Both the position numbers and the translations under genes were made by a program. The notes below the pieces were generated by a model. The model was given only the letters and a program-made list of their open reading frames with translations, was not told the origin of the DNA and did not search any database. Below are positions 43,747 through 52,030 of a stretch of 64,000 nucleotides of DNA, piece by piece (the stretch's first letter is position 1; each line of letters starts with the position of its first letter). This stretch comes from Myceligenerans pegani (GTDB lineage: Bacteria; Actinomycetota; Actinomycetes; Actinomycetales; Cellulomonadaceae), in NCBI RefSeq assembly GCF_014892515.1, contig NZ_JADBGR010000068.1, positions 129,758-193,757 of the forward strand, in the 5' to 3' direction.

Positions 43747-43793
43747 GCGGAATAGGTTCCGCTTCATGAAGGAAGCTAACGGAACGGATTCCG
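43747..43793. promoter_or_regulatory. Paired operators between azoR and tetR-type gene
   Basis: GCGGAATAGGTTCCGC (43747-43762) and CGGAACGGATTCCG (43780-43793) share the palindrome CGGAA-N4-TTCCG. Their centres are about 32 bp apart, three helical turns. The second copy covers the first codons of the regulator gene, so binding would block both directions. Confidence 0.65.
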
Positions 43794-44410
43794 CTTTGTC
43801 AACGGGTTCCCGCCTGCCCCTGCGCGCGCAGGCCCAGGCCGCGGGATCGCGTCGCGCGGACGCCGTCCGCAACCGGGGCAAGGTGCTCGACGCGGCCGAG
43901 CGGCTGTTCGCGCGCGACGGCGTGGAGCGGGTGACCATGCAGGCCGTGGCCAAGGAGGCGGGCGTGGGCGTGGGGACGCTCTATCGCGGCTTCACCGACA
44001 AGGCCGGCCTGGCGCTCGCGCTCCTGGACGAACGCGAGCGCCGGTTCCAGGAGCTGATGCTCTCCGGTCCGCCGCCGCTCGGCCCGGGGGCCGAGCCGGT
44101 CGAGCGGCTGACCGCGTTCGTCTCCGGTTACGTCGGTCTCGTCGCGGAGCAGCTCGAACTCGTCCTGCTGTCCCAGACGGCCGCGCCCGGCGCCCGCTTC
44201 CGCAGCGGCGCGCACGCGCTGTGGCGCACGCACTGCCGCCATCTCCTGGACCTGGCGGGCGCACCCTCCCCCGGCCTGCGGGCCGACGCCCTCCTGGCGG
44301 CGCTGTCGGGCGAGATGATCGCGTACTGGCTGACCGAGGAGGGCAAGGATCCCGCCGAGATCACCGGCGCGACGGCCGGCCTGGCCCGCGCGCTGGCCTC
44401 CGCCGGCTGA
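43766..44410 (+). CDS. TetR-family transcriptional regulator
   Basis: A 214-residue repressor. The DNA-binding domain lies at ~35-80: VLDAAERLFARDGVERVTMQ, then AVAKEAGVGVGTLYRGFTDK. The ligand domain is typical in size. It is divergent from azoR and probably represses both genes through the paired palindromes. ATG at 43766 places one operator inside the coding start; a later in-frame TTG near 43795 is possible. The inducer is presumably a quinone or azo-like compound. Confidence 0.88.
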   Translation: MKEANGTDSALSTGSRLPLRAQAQAAGSRRADAVRNRGKVLDAAERLFARDGVERVTMQAVAKEAGVGVGTLYRGFTDKAGLALALLDERERRFQELMLSGPPPLGPGAEPVERLTAFVSGYVGLVAEQLELVLLSQTAAPGARFRSGAHALWRTHCRHLLDLAGAPSPGLRADALLAALSGEMIAYWLTEEGKDPAEITGATAGLARALASAG

Positions 44411-44429
44411 CGCGCCGTCGCGGTCGGGA

Positions 44430-46217
44430 TCACCGAGGCGAACGGATCTCCTGTGCTTTGGTCCGGATGCCCTGCCTGAGCACGTCCCAGGCGTCCTGGT
44501 CGCCCTTGAGGAGCGCCTCGGCCGTCTGCGTCATCTGCTCGAACGTGACGTGCGGCGGGATCGGCGGGACGTTGGGGTCGCAGCGCACGTCGAGCAGGGT
44601 GGGCCGGTCGTTCGACAGCGCCCGGTCCCAGGCCGGGCCGAGCCCGTCGGGCTCGTCGACGGCGATGCCCGTGAGCCCGATGGACTCGGCGAACCCGGCG
44701 TAGGAGACCTCCGGGATGTCCTGGCTCGCGGAGATCTTGGGCGTGCCGCCCATGGCCCGCAGTTCCCAGGTCACCTGGTTGAGGTCGTTGTTGTGCAGCA
44801 CGACGACGACGAGCCGCGGGTCCTCCCACCGCTCCCAGTGGCGGCGTACGGAGATCAGCTCGGCCATGCCGTTCATCTGCATCGAGCCGTCGCCCTCGAA
44901 GACGATCGCCGGGCGGCCGGGAAGCGCGAACTTGGCCCCGATGCCGTACGGCACGCCGGGCCCCATGGTCGCGAGGGTGCCGGAGAGCGATCCGCGCACG
45001 TCGCCGCGGAACCGCAGGTTGCGCGCGTACCAGTTGGCGGCCGAGCCGCTGTCGGCGACGACGACGGCGTCCTCGGGGAGGCGCGGCGAGAGCTCGCTGA
45101 AGATCCGCATCGGGTTGATCGGGTCGGCCTCCATGTCCGCCTGGGCGTCCATGGTCTCCCACCACTCGGCGACCCACGACTCGATCGACTCCCGCCAGCC
45201 GCGGTCCGTCTTGCGCTCCAGGTGCGGCAGCAGCGCGCGGAGCGTCGCGGCGGCGTCGCCCACGAGATTGAGCTCGTAGGGGTAGCGCATGCCGATCATG
45301 GTGCCGTCGACGTCGACCTGCACCGCCCGGGCCTGCTCCAGGGGCGGCATGAACTGCGTGTAGGGGAAGCTCGACCCCACGGTGAGCAGGGTGTCGCAGT
45401 CGTTCATCAGGTCGTAGCTGGGGCGCGTGCCCAGCAGACCGATCGACCCCGTGACGAACGGCAGCTCGTCGCTGAGCACGTCCTTGCCCAGCAGCGCCTT
45501 GGCGACGCCCGCGCCGAGCACGTCCGCGACCTCGACCAGTTCGTCGCGCGCGCCGCGGGCGCCCTGGCCCACCAGCATCGCGACCTTGTCGCCCGCGTTG
45601 AGCAGGTCGGCCGCCCGCCGCACCGCGGCGTCGTCGGGCACGGTCGTCGGCCACTGGATGTCGCGGCTCGACGGCACCATCTTGAACTCGTGCGTCGGCG
45701 CGCTGTAGGGCAGTTCCTGCACGTCGGTGGGGATGATCACCGCCGTGGGCGCCCGGCGGGTCAGCGCGACCTTGAACGCCCGGTCGAGCACGTTCGGCAG
45801 TTGCTCGGGCACCGTCACCATCTGCACGTAGTCGCCGGCGACGTCCTTGAACAGGCTCAGCAGGTCGATCTCCTGCTGGTAGCTGCCACCCATGGCCGAG
45901 CGCGCGGTCTGGCCGACGACGGCGACCACCGGCACGTGGTCGAGCTTCGCGTCGTACAGGCCGGTGAGCAGATGGGTGGCGCCGGGCCCCGAGGTGGCCA
46001 TGCACACGCCGACGCCGCCGCCGAACTTGGCGTAGCCGACGGCCTCGAACGCGCTCATCTCCTCGTGCCGGGACTGGATGAACGACGGGTGGCCGTCCGC
46101 GCGCTCGAAGGCGGCGAGGATGCCGTTGATGCCGTCGCCGGGATAGGCGAAGACGTGCTGGACGCCCCACTCTCGCAGTTGTCCGAGCAGGAAGTCGCCG
46201 ACGGTCAGCGTGCTCAT
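44430..46217 (-). CDS. poxB: Thiamine-pyrophosphate enzyme, pyruvate oxidase-like
   Basis: A 595-residue ThDP enzyme of the pyruvate oxidase/acetolactate synthase superfamily. The catalytic Glu is in SRHEEMSAFEAVGYAKF, the Mg/ThDP motif is EGDGSMQMNG with HNNDLNQ about 30 residues on, and SGPGATHLLTGLYDAKLDH is typical. PoxB-like proteins turn pyruvate into acetate in stationary phase; the substrate here is not proven. Of two adjacent ATGs, 46217 has better spacing from AGGAGG. A SigB-type promoter (GTTT-N15-GGGTAC) lies upstream. Confidence 0.85.
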   Translation of the reverse strand: MSTLTVGDFLLGQLREWGVQHVFAYPGDGINGILAAFERADGHPSFIQSRHEEMSAFEAVGYAKFGGGVGVCMATSGPGATHLLTGLYDAKLDHVPVVAVVGQTARSAMGGSYQQEIDLLSLFKDVAGDYVQMVTVPEQLPNVLDRAFKVALTRRAPTAVIIPTDVQELPYSAPTHEFKMVPSSRDIQWPTTVPDDAAVRRAADLLNAGDKVAMLVGQGARGARDELVEVADVLGAGVAKALLGKDVLSDELPFVTGSIGLLGTRPSYDLMNDCDTLLTVGSSFPYTQFMPPLEQARAVQVDVDGTMIGMRYPYELNLVGDAAATLRALLPHLERKTDRGWRESIESWVAEWWETMDAQADMEADPINPMRIFSELSPRLPEDAVVVADSGSAANWYARNLRFRGDVRGSLSGTLATMGPGVPYGIGAKFALPGRPAIVFEGDGSMQMNGMAELISVRRHWERWEDPRLVVVVLHNNDLNQVTWELRAMGGTPKISASQDIPEVSYAGFAESIGLTGIAVDEPDGLGPAWDRALSNDRPTLLDVRCDPNVPPIPPHVTFEQMTQTAEALLKGDQDAWDVLRQGIRTKAQEIRSPR

Positions 46218-46265
46218 CATGTCCTCCTGTGCTTCCGCTTCTTCGGGCCTGGGATCGCGTGGACG

Positions 46266-46290
46266 GTACCCATCGCGATCCGGGCCAAAC
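46266..46290 (-). promoter_or_regulatory. SigB/SigF-type promoter of the pyruvate oxidase-like gene
   Basis: On the minus strand, GTTT (46290-46287), 15 bp, then GGGTAC (46271-46266). This is an exact match to the SigB/SigF-class consensus in actinobacteria. It lies ~50 bp before the ATG at 46217, and a SigB/SigF-type sigma gene starts ~150 bp away on the other strand. Confidence 0.7.
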
Positions 46291-46438
46291 GGCCCCCGCC
46301 GCACGGCACCGGCGGCTCGCGTGCGCCCCGGGGGCGCGCGAGTCGCAAGCCGGGAGGAGGTGCGTTAGGTTCGAGAGCGAAGCACACCGGTGGCCCAGCC
46401 AACCGCCACCGTCGCTCTCGATCCGGGAGTTGGTCCTT

Positions 46439-47311
46439 GTGCCTGCTTCATCCCTCCTGGCCGACAGGTCCGAGCCCGCGCCGGCCGAGCGGAAGCGCCG
46501 TACCGCGCGCCTGCTCGAACAGGCCCGGTCCGTCGACGGCGCCGAGCGGCGGCGCCTGCTCGACGAGGTGATCCTCCTGAACATCCCCGTGGCGCTGTCG
46601 CTCGCGGCGCGCTACCGCAACCGTGGCCAGCCGCTCGAGGACCTCGAGCAGGTGGCCTGCCTCGCGCTCACCCACGCGGTCCGCGCCTTCCGGCCCGACC
46701 GCGGCGACGACCTGCTCGTCTTCGCGATGCCGTGCATCCTGGGCGAGCTCCGGCGTCACTTCCGCGACACCACCTGGACCGTGCGCCCGCCGCGGCGGGT
46801 GCAGGAACTGCGGCCACGGGTGTTCGCCGCCGAGGAGCGGCTGGCCCAGACGCTGCGGCGCCCGCCCCGGCCCCGCGACCTGGCCGACGACCTGGACTGC
46901 GAGCAGGACGAGATCCGCGAGGCGTGGCACTGCGGCGACTGCGCCTCGCCCGCGTCGCTGGACGAGCCGCTGCCCGGGCGCTCCGGCACCGTCGTCGACC
47001 AGCTCGCCGACGACGAGGCGGGGTACTCGCGCAGCGAGGCGATCGCGGTGCTCGCACCGGCCTGCCGCCGGCTCGGCCCGCGCGACCGGAAGATCCTGCG
47101 GATGCGGTACTACGAACAGCTGCGCCAGAACCAGATCGCCGAGCGCCTCGGCATCTCGCAGGTGCAGGTCTCCCGGCTGCTCCGGCGGATCCTGCGCGAC
47201 CTGCGCCGGTCGATCACCGCGGGCGCGCCCCGCGACCCGGCCGGCACGTCCGCCGAGGCCGCGTCCGCCGAGCCCACGTCCGCTGTGCCCACGTCCGCCG
47301 AGGCCGCGTAG
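46439..47311 (+). CDS. SigB/SigF-type alternative sigma factor
   Basis: A 290-residue sigma-70 group 3 factor. Region 2 has YRNRGQPLEDLEQVACLALT, then AMPCILGELRRHFRDTTW and VRPPRRVQEL, hallmarks of the SigB/SigF class. Region 4.2 is QNQIAERLGISQVQVSRLL. The C-terminus has a low-complexity tail (SAEAASAEPTSAVPTSAEAA). It directs RNA polymerase to GTTT/GGGTAC promoters during stress. No anti-sigma factor gene is adjacent, which is unusual. GTG at 46439 has GGGAG 9 nt upstream. Confidence 0.9.
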   Translation: MPASSLLADRSEPAPAERKRRTARLLEQARSVDGAERRRLLDEVILLNIPVALSLAARYRNRGQPLEDLEQVACLALTHAVRAFRPDRGDDLLVFAMPCILGELRRHFRDTTWTVRPPRRVQELRPRVFAAEERLAQTLRRPPRPRDLADDLDCEQDEIREAWHCGDCASPASLDEPLPGRSGTVVDQLADDEAGYSRSEAIAVLAPACRRLGPRDRKILRMRYYEQLRQNQIAERLGISQVQVSRLLRRILRDLRRSITAGAPRDPAGTSAEAASAEPTSAVPTSAEAA

Positions 47312-47371
47312 GGACGCCGCGTGGACGCGTCCCTCCTTGCCCGGCGGGCGGCCCGGGTCGATAGTGGCGGT

Positions 47372-48016
47372 GTGACCAGTCCCGGCCCCGGCCGCTTCAC
47401 GTATCACGTCGCCGGCGACCGCTGGGACTGGGACGACGACGTCTACGCCATCCACGGCTACGCGCCGGGTGAGGTGCGGCCGACCACGGACCTCTTCCTC
47501 CGCCACAAGCACCGGGCGGACCGCAAGCGCGTCGAGGACACGTTCCAGCGGGTGATCCGCACGGGCGAGCCGTTCAACGTCTACTTCCGCATCGTCGCCC
47601 GCGGTACGGAGAAGAGGGTCGTCGTGGTGGGGGAAGGCGTGCGCGGCGACGACGGCCGGGTGATCCGGCTCGAGGGCTACTACCTCGACCTCACACCGGA
47701 GTTCGACGCCGAGAGCTCGGCGGCCGCCGACGCCGCGGTCGAGGCGTCGGCCAGCGGCCGCGCGACGATCGAGCAGGCCAAGGGCGTCCTCATGCTGGGC
47801 TACGGGCTCCACGAGGACGCCGCGTTCGCGATGCTCCGCTGGTGGTCACGCAACCGCAACCTGAAGGTTCGCGAGATCGCCGAGCGGCTGCTGACCGTCG
47901 CGCGCGAGGGCACCTTCAGTCACCCGGGCCTGCGGCGGCTGCTGGACACGCTCATCCATGACCTCACCCACGACAGGCCCGGGCGCCGGACCGACGAGCC
48001 CGGGCGCCAGGCGTGA
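47372..48016 (+). CDS. PAS-ANTAR protein
   Basis: A 214-residue protein. The N-terminal PAS domain covers ~5-115 (TYHVAGDRWDWDDDVYAIHG, then FLRHKHRADRKRVEDTFQ). The C-terminal ANTAR domain covers ~130-195 (RATIEQAKGVLMLGYGLHE, then AFAMLRWWSRNRNLKVREIA). ANTAR domains bind RNA hairpins and prevent termination; PAS domains sense redox, light or ligands. Actinobacterial PAS-ANTAR proteins are common, but few targets are known. GTG at 47372 is favoured; GTG at 47321 would add 17 residues. It follows the sigma gene on the same strand, 60 bp downstream. Confidence 0.88.
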   Translation: MTSPGPGRFTYHVAGDRWDWDDDVYAIHGYAPGEVRPTTDLFLRHKHRADRKRVEDTFQRVIRTGEPFNVYFRIVARGTEKRVVVVGEGVRGDDGRVIRLEGYYLDLTPEFDAESSAAADAAVEASASGRATIEQAKGVLMLGYGLHEDAAFAMLRWWSRNRNLKVREIAERLLTVAREGTFSHPGLRRLLDTLIHDLTHDRPGRRTDEPGRQA

Positions 48017-48017
48017 C

Positions 48018-48254
48018 TCACCCGCCCAGCCGCTCGCGCAGCAGCGCCTTCGCGTACTCGGCTCCCTTCCGGCTGTCGGCCTGGGCCTTGGCGAACAGGT
48101 CCGCGAGGGCCGTGTCGCCGGCGCTGTCGGCGTCCGCGCGGAACTGCTCCAGCCGCAAGGCGTTCTCGAGGCAGGACTGCAGGTACCACACGAGGTCGTA
48201 GGTCGCGTCGCGGGTGCCGGTGACATCGCCGGTCTCGGGCGTGATGGCGGTCAT
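48018..48254 (-). CDS. Small helical hypothetical protein
   Basis: A 78-residue, mostly helical acidic protein: DATYDLVWYLQSCLENALRL, then ADLFAKAQADSRKGAEYAKA. It has a single Cys and no membrane segment. The helix pattern recalls small ferritin-like or stress proteins, but I do not recognise the family. AAGGAG precedes the ATG at 48254. A GGGTAC box lies ~45 bp upstream, mirrored by one for the divergent SDR, so it may be part of the stress regulon. Confidence 0.65.
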   Translation of the reverse strand: MTAITPETGDVTGTRDATYDLVWYLQSCLENALRLEQFRADADSAGDTALADLFAKAQADSRKGAEYAKALLRERLGG

Positions 48255-48297
48255 CGGGATCGCTCCTTCGGGTCGGGTGTCTCGGTCACTCTCCCCG

Positions 48298-48322
48298 GTA
48301 CCCCGACGCCGCGTCCGTATCC
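48298..48322 (-). promoter_or_regulatory. SigB-type promoter candidate for the small helical protein
   Basis: On the minus strand, GGAT-N15-GGGTAC. The -10 is a full match; the -35 (GGAT) departs from GTTT. It is nearly a mirror image of the element at 48390-48414. Confidence 0.45.
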
Positions 48323-48334
48323 GGGGTCGCCCGG

Positions 48335-48390
48335 AATCCGTTCGCGAGAATCCGTTCGCGAGAATCCGTTCGCGAGAATCCGTTCGCGGG
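48335..48390. repeat. Four 14-bp tandem repeats between divergent promoters
   Basis: AATCCGTTCGCGAG occurs at 48335, 48349 and 48363 without change and at 48377 with one difference (AATCCGTTCGCGGG). Unit length 14 bp, 56 bp in all, and directly adjacent to the forward promoter. It is in neither gene. Confidence 0.95.
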
Positions 48391-48414
48391 GATCGGATCG
48401 CGGCGACTGGGTAC
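48390..48414 (+). promoter_or_regulatory. SigB-type promoter candidate for the SDR gene
   Basis: GGAT-N15-GGGTAC, ending 9 bp before the ATG at 48424, so the transcript may be leaderless. It agrees with the reverse-strand element at 48298-48322 at about 18 of 25 positions. Confidence 0.45.
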
Positions 48415-48423
48415 CGCTACGGC

Positions 48424-49296
48424 ATGAGCGTGGAAGATCGAGAACCCCAGTTCCCTCCGCAGCAGCAGGAGCCGCCAGGGCTCACCGACGAGATGCGCCC
48501 GGAGCCGGACCACGGCGAGCAGAGCTACGTGGGCCACGGACGCCTCGAGGGGCAGGTCGCCCTGATCACCGGCGGCGACTCCGGGATCGGCCGGGCGATC
48601 GCGCTGGCCTATGCGCGCGAGGGCGCGGACGTGGCGTTCACGTACCTGCCCGAGGAGAGCCCCGACGCCGAGGTCACCACCGCCCTGGTCCGGCAGGCCG
48701 GGCGGACGCCGCTCCCGCTCGAGCTGGACCTGATGGACCGGCGCGCCTGCGACGAGGCGGTGGACCGGACCACGAGGGAGCTCGGCAAACTCGACATCCT
48801 GGTCAACAACGCCGGGTACCAGATGGCCCGCGACGACTCCATCGAGGAGTTCACCGACGACCGGATCGACCGCACCTTCAAGACCAACCTGTACGCGCTG
48901 ATGTGGCTGGTCCGGGCCGCGGTACCGCACCTGCGCAGGTCCCGGGGCTGCGTGATCAACAACACGTCCATCCAGGCCTTCTCGCCCTCGACCAGCCTCC
49001 TCGACTACGCGGCCACCAAGGCGGCGATCAACAACCTGACGGTGAACCTCGCCGCGGAACTCGGTCCGGAGGGTGTCCGTGTCAACGCGGTCGCGCCGGG
49101 TCCCATCTGGACGCCGCTCCAGCCGGCGACCCAGCCGGTCGGCAAGGTGCGGAACTTCGGGGCCGACACCCCGCTGGGCAGGGCCGGGCAGCCGGCGGAG
49201 GTGGCGCCGGCCTTCGTGTTCCTCGCCGCGCCGAGCGACTCCTCGTACGTCTCGGGCACGGTCCTGGGCGTCACCGGGGGCAAGGCGGTGTTCTGA
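48424..49296 (+). CDS. Stress-type short-chain dehydrogenase (YhdG/YghA-like)
   Basis: A 290-residue SDR of the subgroup with a Pro/Gln/Glu-rich N-terminal extension (EPQFPPQQQEPPGLTDEM), often annotated as general stress oxidoreductases. Motifs: ITGGDSGIGRAIALAY, VNNAGYQMAR, Ser in NNTSIQAF, Y-x-x-x-K in LLDYAATKAAI, and PGPIWTPLQPAT. It uses NAD(P); the substrate is unknown. No clear ribosome-binding site precedes the ATG, in keeping with a leaderless transcript. Confidence 0.88.
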   Translation: MSVEDREPQFPPQQQEPPGLTDEMRPEPDHGEQSYVGHGRLEGQVALITGGDSGIGRAIALAYAREGADVAFTYLPEESPDAEVTTALVRQAGRTPLPLELDLMDRRACDEAVDRTTRELGKLDILVNNAGYQMARDDSIEEFTDDRIDRTFKTNLYALMWLVRAAVPHLRRSRGCVINNTSIQAFSPSTSLLDYAATKAAINNLTVNLAAELGPEGVRVNAVAPGPIWTPLQPATQPVGKVRNFGADTPLGRAGQPAEVAPAFVFLAAPSDSSYVSGTVLGVTGGKAVF

Positions 49297-49299
49297 GCC

Positions 49300-49334
49300 G
49301 TTCCGCGCCCGCCGGCGTCGCCGGCTCGCGGAAC
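49300..49334. terminator. Hairpin after the SDR gene
   Basis: GTTCCGCG (49300-49307) pairs with CGCGGAAC (49327-49334), enclosing a smaller CCGGC/GCCGG stem. It starts 4 bp after the SDR stop. A GGGTAC box follows at 49347-49352, ~70 bp before the next gene, as a possible SigB-type -10. Confidence 0.55.
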
Positions 49335-49422
49335 CGAACCGGTCTCGGGTACGTTTTCGAGCCATGGACCCCGACGCACATAGTCCCTGGCCGCTGTCAC
49401 CCGAACGAGGAGGCCCCCTCCG

Positions 49423-50826
49423 GTGACAGCGGCATGGTTACTGGTTCTGCTCACCGTCGTCCTGATCGCGCTCAACGCCCTCTTCGTGGCGGCCGAGTTC
49501 GCGCTCGTCACGGTCGACCGCCCCACCATCTCCCGCGCCGCCGAGTCCGGCGACAGACGCGCGGCCTCCGTGGTCAAGGCACTCAGGTCTCTCTCCACGC
49601 AGCTCTCCGGCGCGCAGCTCGGCATCACGGTCACCAGCCTGATCGTCGGCTTCATCGCCGAGCCGTCGATCGCGACCCTGCTCGCGGTCCCGATCGAGGC
49701 CGCCGGGCTGCCCGCGGCCACCAGCCTCGGCATCGCGCTGACCACGGCGCTGATCGTCGCGACGGTCGCACAGATGGTCTTCGGTGAGCTGATCCCGAAG
49801 AACTGGGCCATCAGCGAGCCCGTGCGCATCGCCCGCGCCGTCGCCGGACCGCAGCGGCTCTTCACCGCCCTCACCCGGCCGCTGATCGTGGTGCTCAACG
49901 GCGCCTCCAACGCAATGGTCCGCGCGCTCGGCATCGAGCCGCGGGAGGAACTGGCGTCGGCACGTTCGGCCCAGGAGCTCGCCGCTCTGGCCACCCGGTC
50001 GGCCGCGCAGGGTCTCCTGGACCGCGGCGCGGCCGACCGGCTGGCGCAGGCGGCCGAGTTCGACCAGCTGACCGCGGCCGACGTGATGACTCCCCGCCCG
50101 CGGGTCCGGTTCGTCGAGTCCGGCACGACCGCCGCGAAGCTTCTCGCGCTGACCGCGCGCACCGGTCTGGCCCGGTTCCCCGTCGAGGGCGAGAGCGTGG
50201 ACGACATCGTCGGCGTCGTCCACTTCAAGGCCGCGCTCGGCGTCCCCGCCGAGCGGCAGGACCAGGTGACGGCGACCGCGCTCATGGCGCCGATCGCCGC
50301 CGTACCCGCGACGATGACCCTCGACGACGTGCTCGGCGAGCTGCGCGGCGGCCTCCAGTTCGCGGTGGTCGTCGACGAGTACGGCGGCACCGACGGCATC
50401 GTCACGCTCGAGGACCTCGTCGAGGAGGTCGTGGGCGAGATCGACGACGAGCAGGACCGGCCGGTCGGCCGGATCAGGCGCCTGACCGACGGTTCGTGGA
50501 GCCTGCCGGGCCTCATGCGCCCGGACGAGGTGGGCGACACCACCGGGATCGAGCTTCCCGAGGCCGAGCACGCCGACACCGTCGGCGGCATGATCACCGA
50601 GCGGATCGGTCGCTTCGCCCGCACGGGCGACGCCGTCACGACCGACGCGCTCGACCGCGCCCGCCTCGACGACGACGGCCTGCCCACCCCCGTGCGGGCC
50701 CGGCTCGAGGTCACGGGCATCGACGGCCGCCGCGTGGCCCGCGTCCGCCTCACGGCCGAACCGGCCGGCGCCGGCGAGACGCCACGCCGGCGAGACGACA
50801 GCACGAAGGAGCACGGCAGTGAGTGA
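49423..50826 (+). CDS. CNNM/CBS-domain (HlyC/CorC-family) transporter
   Basis: A 467-residue membrane protein. It has a DUF21/CNNM domain with three to four helices (1-~190; NALFVAAEFALVTVDRP, QLGITVTSLIVGFIAEPSIA, FGELIPKNWAISEP), then a pair of CBS domains (~215-340; DVMTPRPRVRFVES, VVVDEYGGTDGIVTLEDLVE) and a CorC/HlyC domain at the C-terminus. The family exports Mg2+ or other divalent ions; haemolysin naming is historical. GTG at 49423 has GAGGAGG upstream. It overlaps the following paralogue by 8 bp. Confidence 0.9.
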   Translation: MTAAWLLVLLTVVLIALNALFVAAEFALVTVDRPTISRAAESGDRRAASVVKALRSLSTQLSGAQLGITVTSLIVGFIAEPSIATLLAVPIEAAGLPAATSLGIALTTALIVATVAQMVFGELIPKNWAISEPVRIARAVAGPQRLFTALTRPLIVVLNGASNAMVRALGIEPREELASARSAQELAALATRSAAQGLLDRGAADRLAQAAEFDQLTAADVMTPRPRVRFVESGTTAAKLLALTARTGLARFPVEGESVDDIVGVVHFKAALGVPAERQDQVTATALMAPIAAVPATMTLDDVLGELRGGLQFAVVVDEYGGTDGIVTLEDLVEEVVGEIDDEQDRPVGRIRRLTDGSWSLPGLMRPDEVGDTTGIELPEAEHADTVGGMITERIGRFARTGDAVTTDALDRARLDDDGLPTPVRARLEVTGIDGRRVARVRLTAEPAGAGETPRRRDDSTKEHGSE

Positions 50827-51835
50827 CTGGGCGGGCATGACCACGGGCATCGCCCTGCTGCTCGGCAACGCGTTCTTCGTCGGCGCCGAGTTCGCGCTCA
50901 TCTCCGCGCGGCGCAGCCAGATCGAACCGCGCGCCGCGACCGGAGGGCGGGGGGCGCGACTGACCCTGCGCGCCCTGGAGCGGGTGTCGCTGATGATGGC
51001 CGGGGCACAGCTCGGCATCACCATGTGCTCGCTCGGCCTCGGTGCGGTCGCCGAGCCCGCCGTCGCGCACGCCATCGAGCCGGGCCTGGAGGCCCTCGGC
51101 GTCCCGCACGCGCTCCTCCACCCGATCGCGGTGGTCATCGCGCTGACGATCGTGGTCGCCTGCCACATGACCATCGGCGAGATGGTGCCGAAGAACATCG
51201 CCATCGCGGGGCCCGAGCGCGCCGCGCTCGTCCTCGGCCCGCCCCTGTACGTCGTCGTCACCGTGTTCAAGCCGTTGCTGGTCGTCGTGAACTGGATCGC
51301 CAACCACGCGCTGCGGCTCATGAAGGTCGAGCCCAAGGACGAGGTCGCCTCGGCGTTCACCGCCGAGGAGGTCGCCGGGTTCATCGCCGAGTCCACGCGC
51401 GAGGGGCTGCTCGACGCCGAGGCGCACGCCCTGCTGTCCGGGGCGCTCGCCATCGGCGCCGACACCGTCGAGACGATCATGGTGCCGCGGGCCGCCCTGA
51501 TCACCGCCGAGACGGAGACGTCCGTCGGCGAGTTCCAGCGGCTGTGCGTCGAGACGGGGCACTCGCGGTTCCCGGTCACCGACGACGGCGAGATCGCCGG
51601 CTACGTCCACATCAAGGACCTGCTCGACCACGACCCGGCGCGGCCCTTGCCGTCGCACGAGATCCGGCCCCTGGTCCGCCTTCCCCGCACGACGTCGCTC
51701 GACGAGGCACTGACCGAGATGCAGGTCGGCACCACGCACGTCGCCCTGGTCACCGACGAGGACGATCAGGTGCTCGGCGCCGCGATGCTCGGCGACGTGG
51801 TCAACCGCGTGACGGGCGAGCGCGTCGCCGTCTGA
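50819..51835 (+). CDS. CNNM/CBS-domain transporter, second paralogue
   Basis: A 338-residue protein like the preceding one: NAFFVGAEFALISARRSQ, QLGITMCSLGLGAVAEPAVA, IGEMVPKNIAIAGPE, and CBS repeats with ETIMVPRAALIT and VALVTDEDDQVLGAAMLGDV. It ends after the CBS pair and lacks the CorC/HlyC domain. Paired full-length and short CNNM genes are common in actinobacteria and probably form a hetero-oligomer. GTG at 50819 lies inside the previous gene's end, which indicates coupling. Confidence 0.9.
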   Translation: MSDWAGMTTGIALLLGNAFFVGAEFALISARRSQIEPRAATGGRGARLTLRALERVSLMMAGAQLGITMCSLGLGAVAEPAVAHAIEPGLEALGVPHALLHPIAVVIALTIVVACHMTIGEMVPKNIAIAGPERAALVLGPPLYVVVTVFKPLLVVVNWIANHALRLMKVEPKDEVASAFTAEEVAGFIAESTREGLLDAEAHALLSGALAIGADTVETIMVPRAALITAETETSVGEFQRLCVETGHSRFPVTDDGEIAGYVHIKDLLDHDPARPLPSHEIRPLVRLPRTTSLDEALTEMQVGTTHVALVTDEDDQVLGAAMLGDVVNRVTGERVAV

Positions 51836-51836
51836 C

Positions 51837-51878
51837 GTCCGCCGGGCGGCCGGACGCACGGCTCGGCGCCCGGCGGAC
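51837..51878. terminator. Terminator after the CNNM pair
   Basis: GTCCGCCGGGCG (51837-51848) and CGCCCGGCGGAC (51867-51878) form a perfect 12-bp stem, 2 bp after the stop codon. Confidence 0.75.
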
Positions 51879-51955
51879 CTCCGGCCGACCTGCGCCGTGA
51901 ACAGGCACAACGCTCGGATAAATGAGTATGCATCGGCTCATGTCGGACAAACTCG

Positions 51956-51984
51956 TTGTCAGATCCCTTTCGGTCTGGTAGTAG
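51956..51984 (+). promoter_or_regulatory. Promoter of the RHS toxin gene
   Basis: TTGTCA (51956-51961), a 17-bp spacer, then TAGTAG (51979-51984): a good housekeeping-type promoter ~46 bp before the ATG. The flanking DNA (51900-51990) is clearly less GC-rich than the genes. Confidence 0.6.
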
Positions 51985-52030
51985 TCGTTGTCGGGAAACT
52001 GCTCAGGAAAGACCAACGTGGGGGTTGGCG

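Noticed and set aside
48335..48390. 14-bp repeats as a CRISPR array
   Set aside because: Units are directly adjacent without spacers and far too short.
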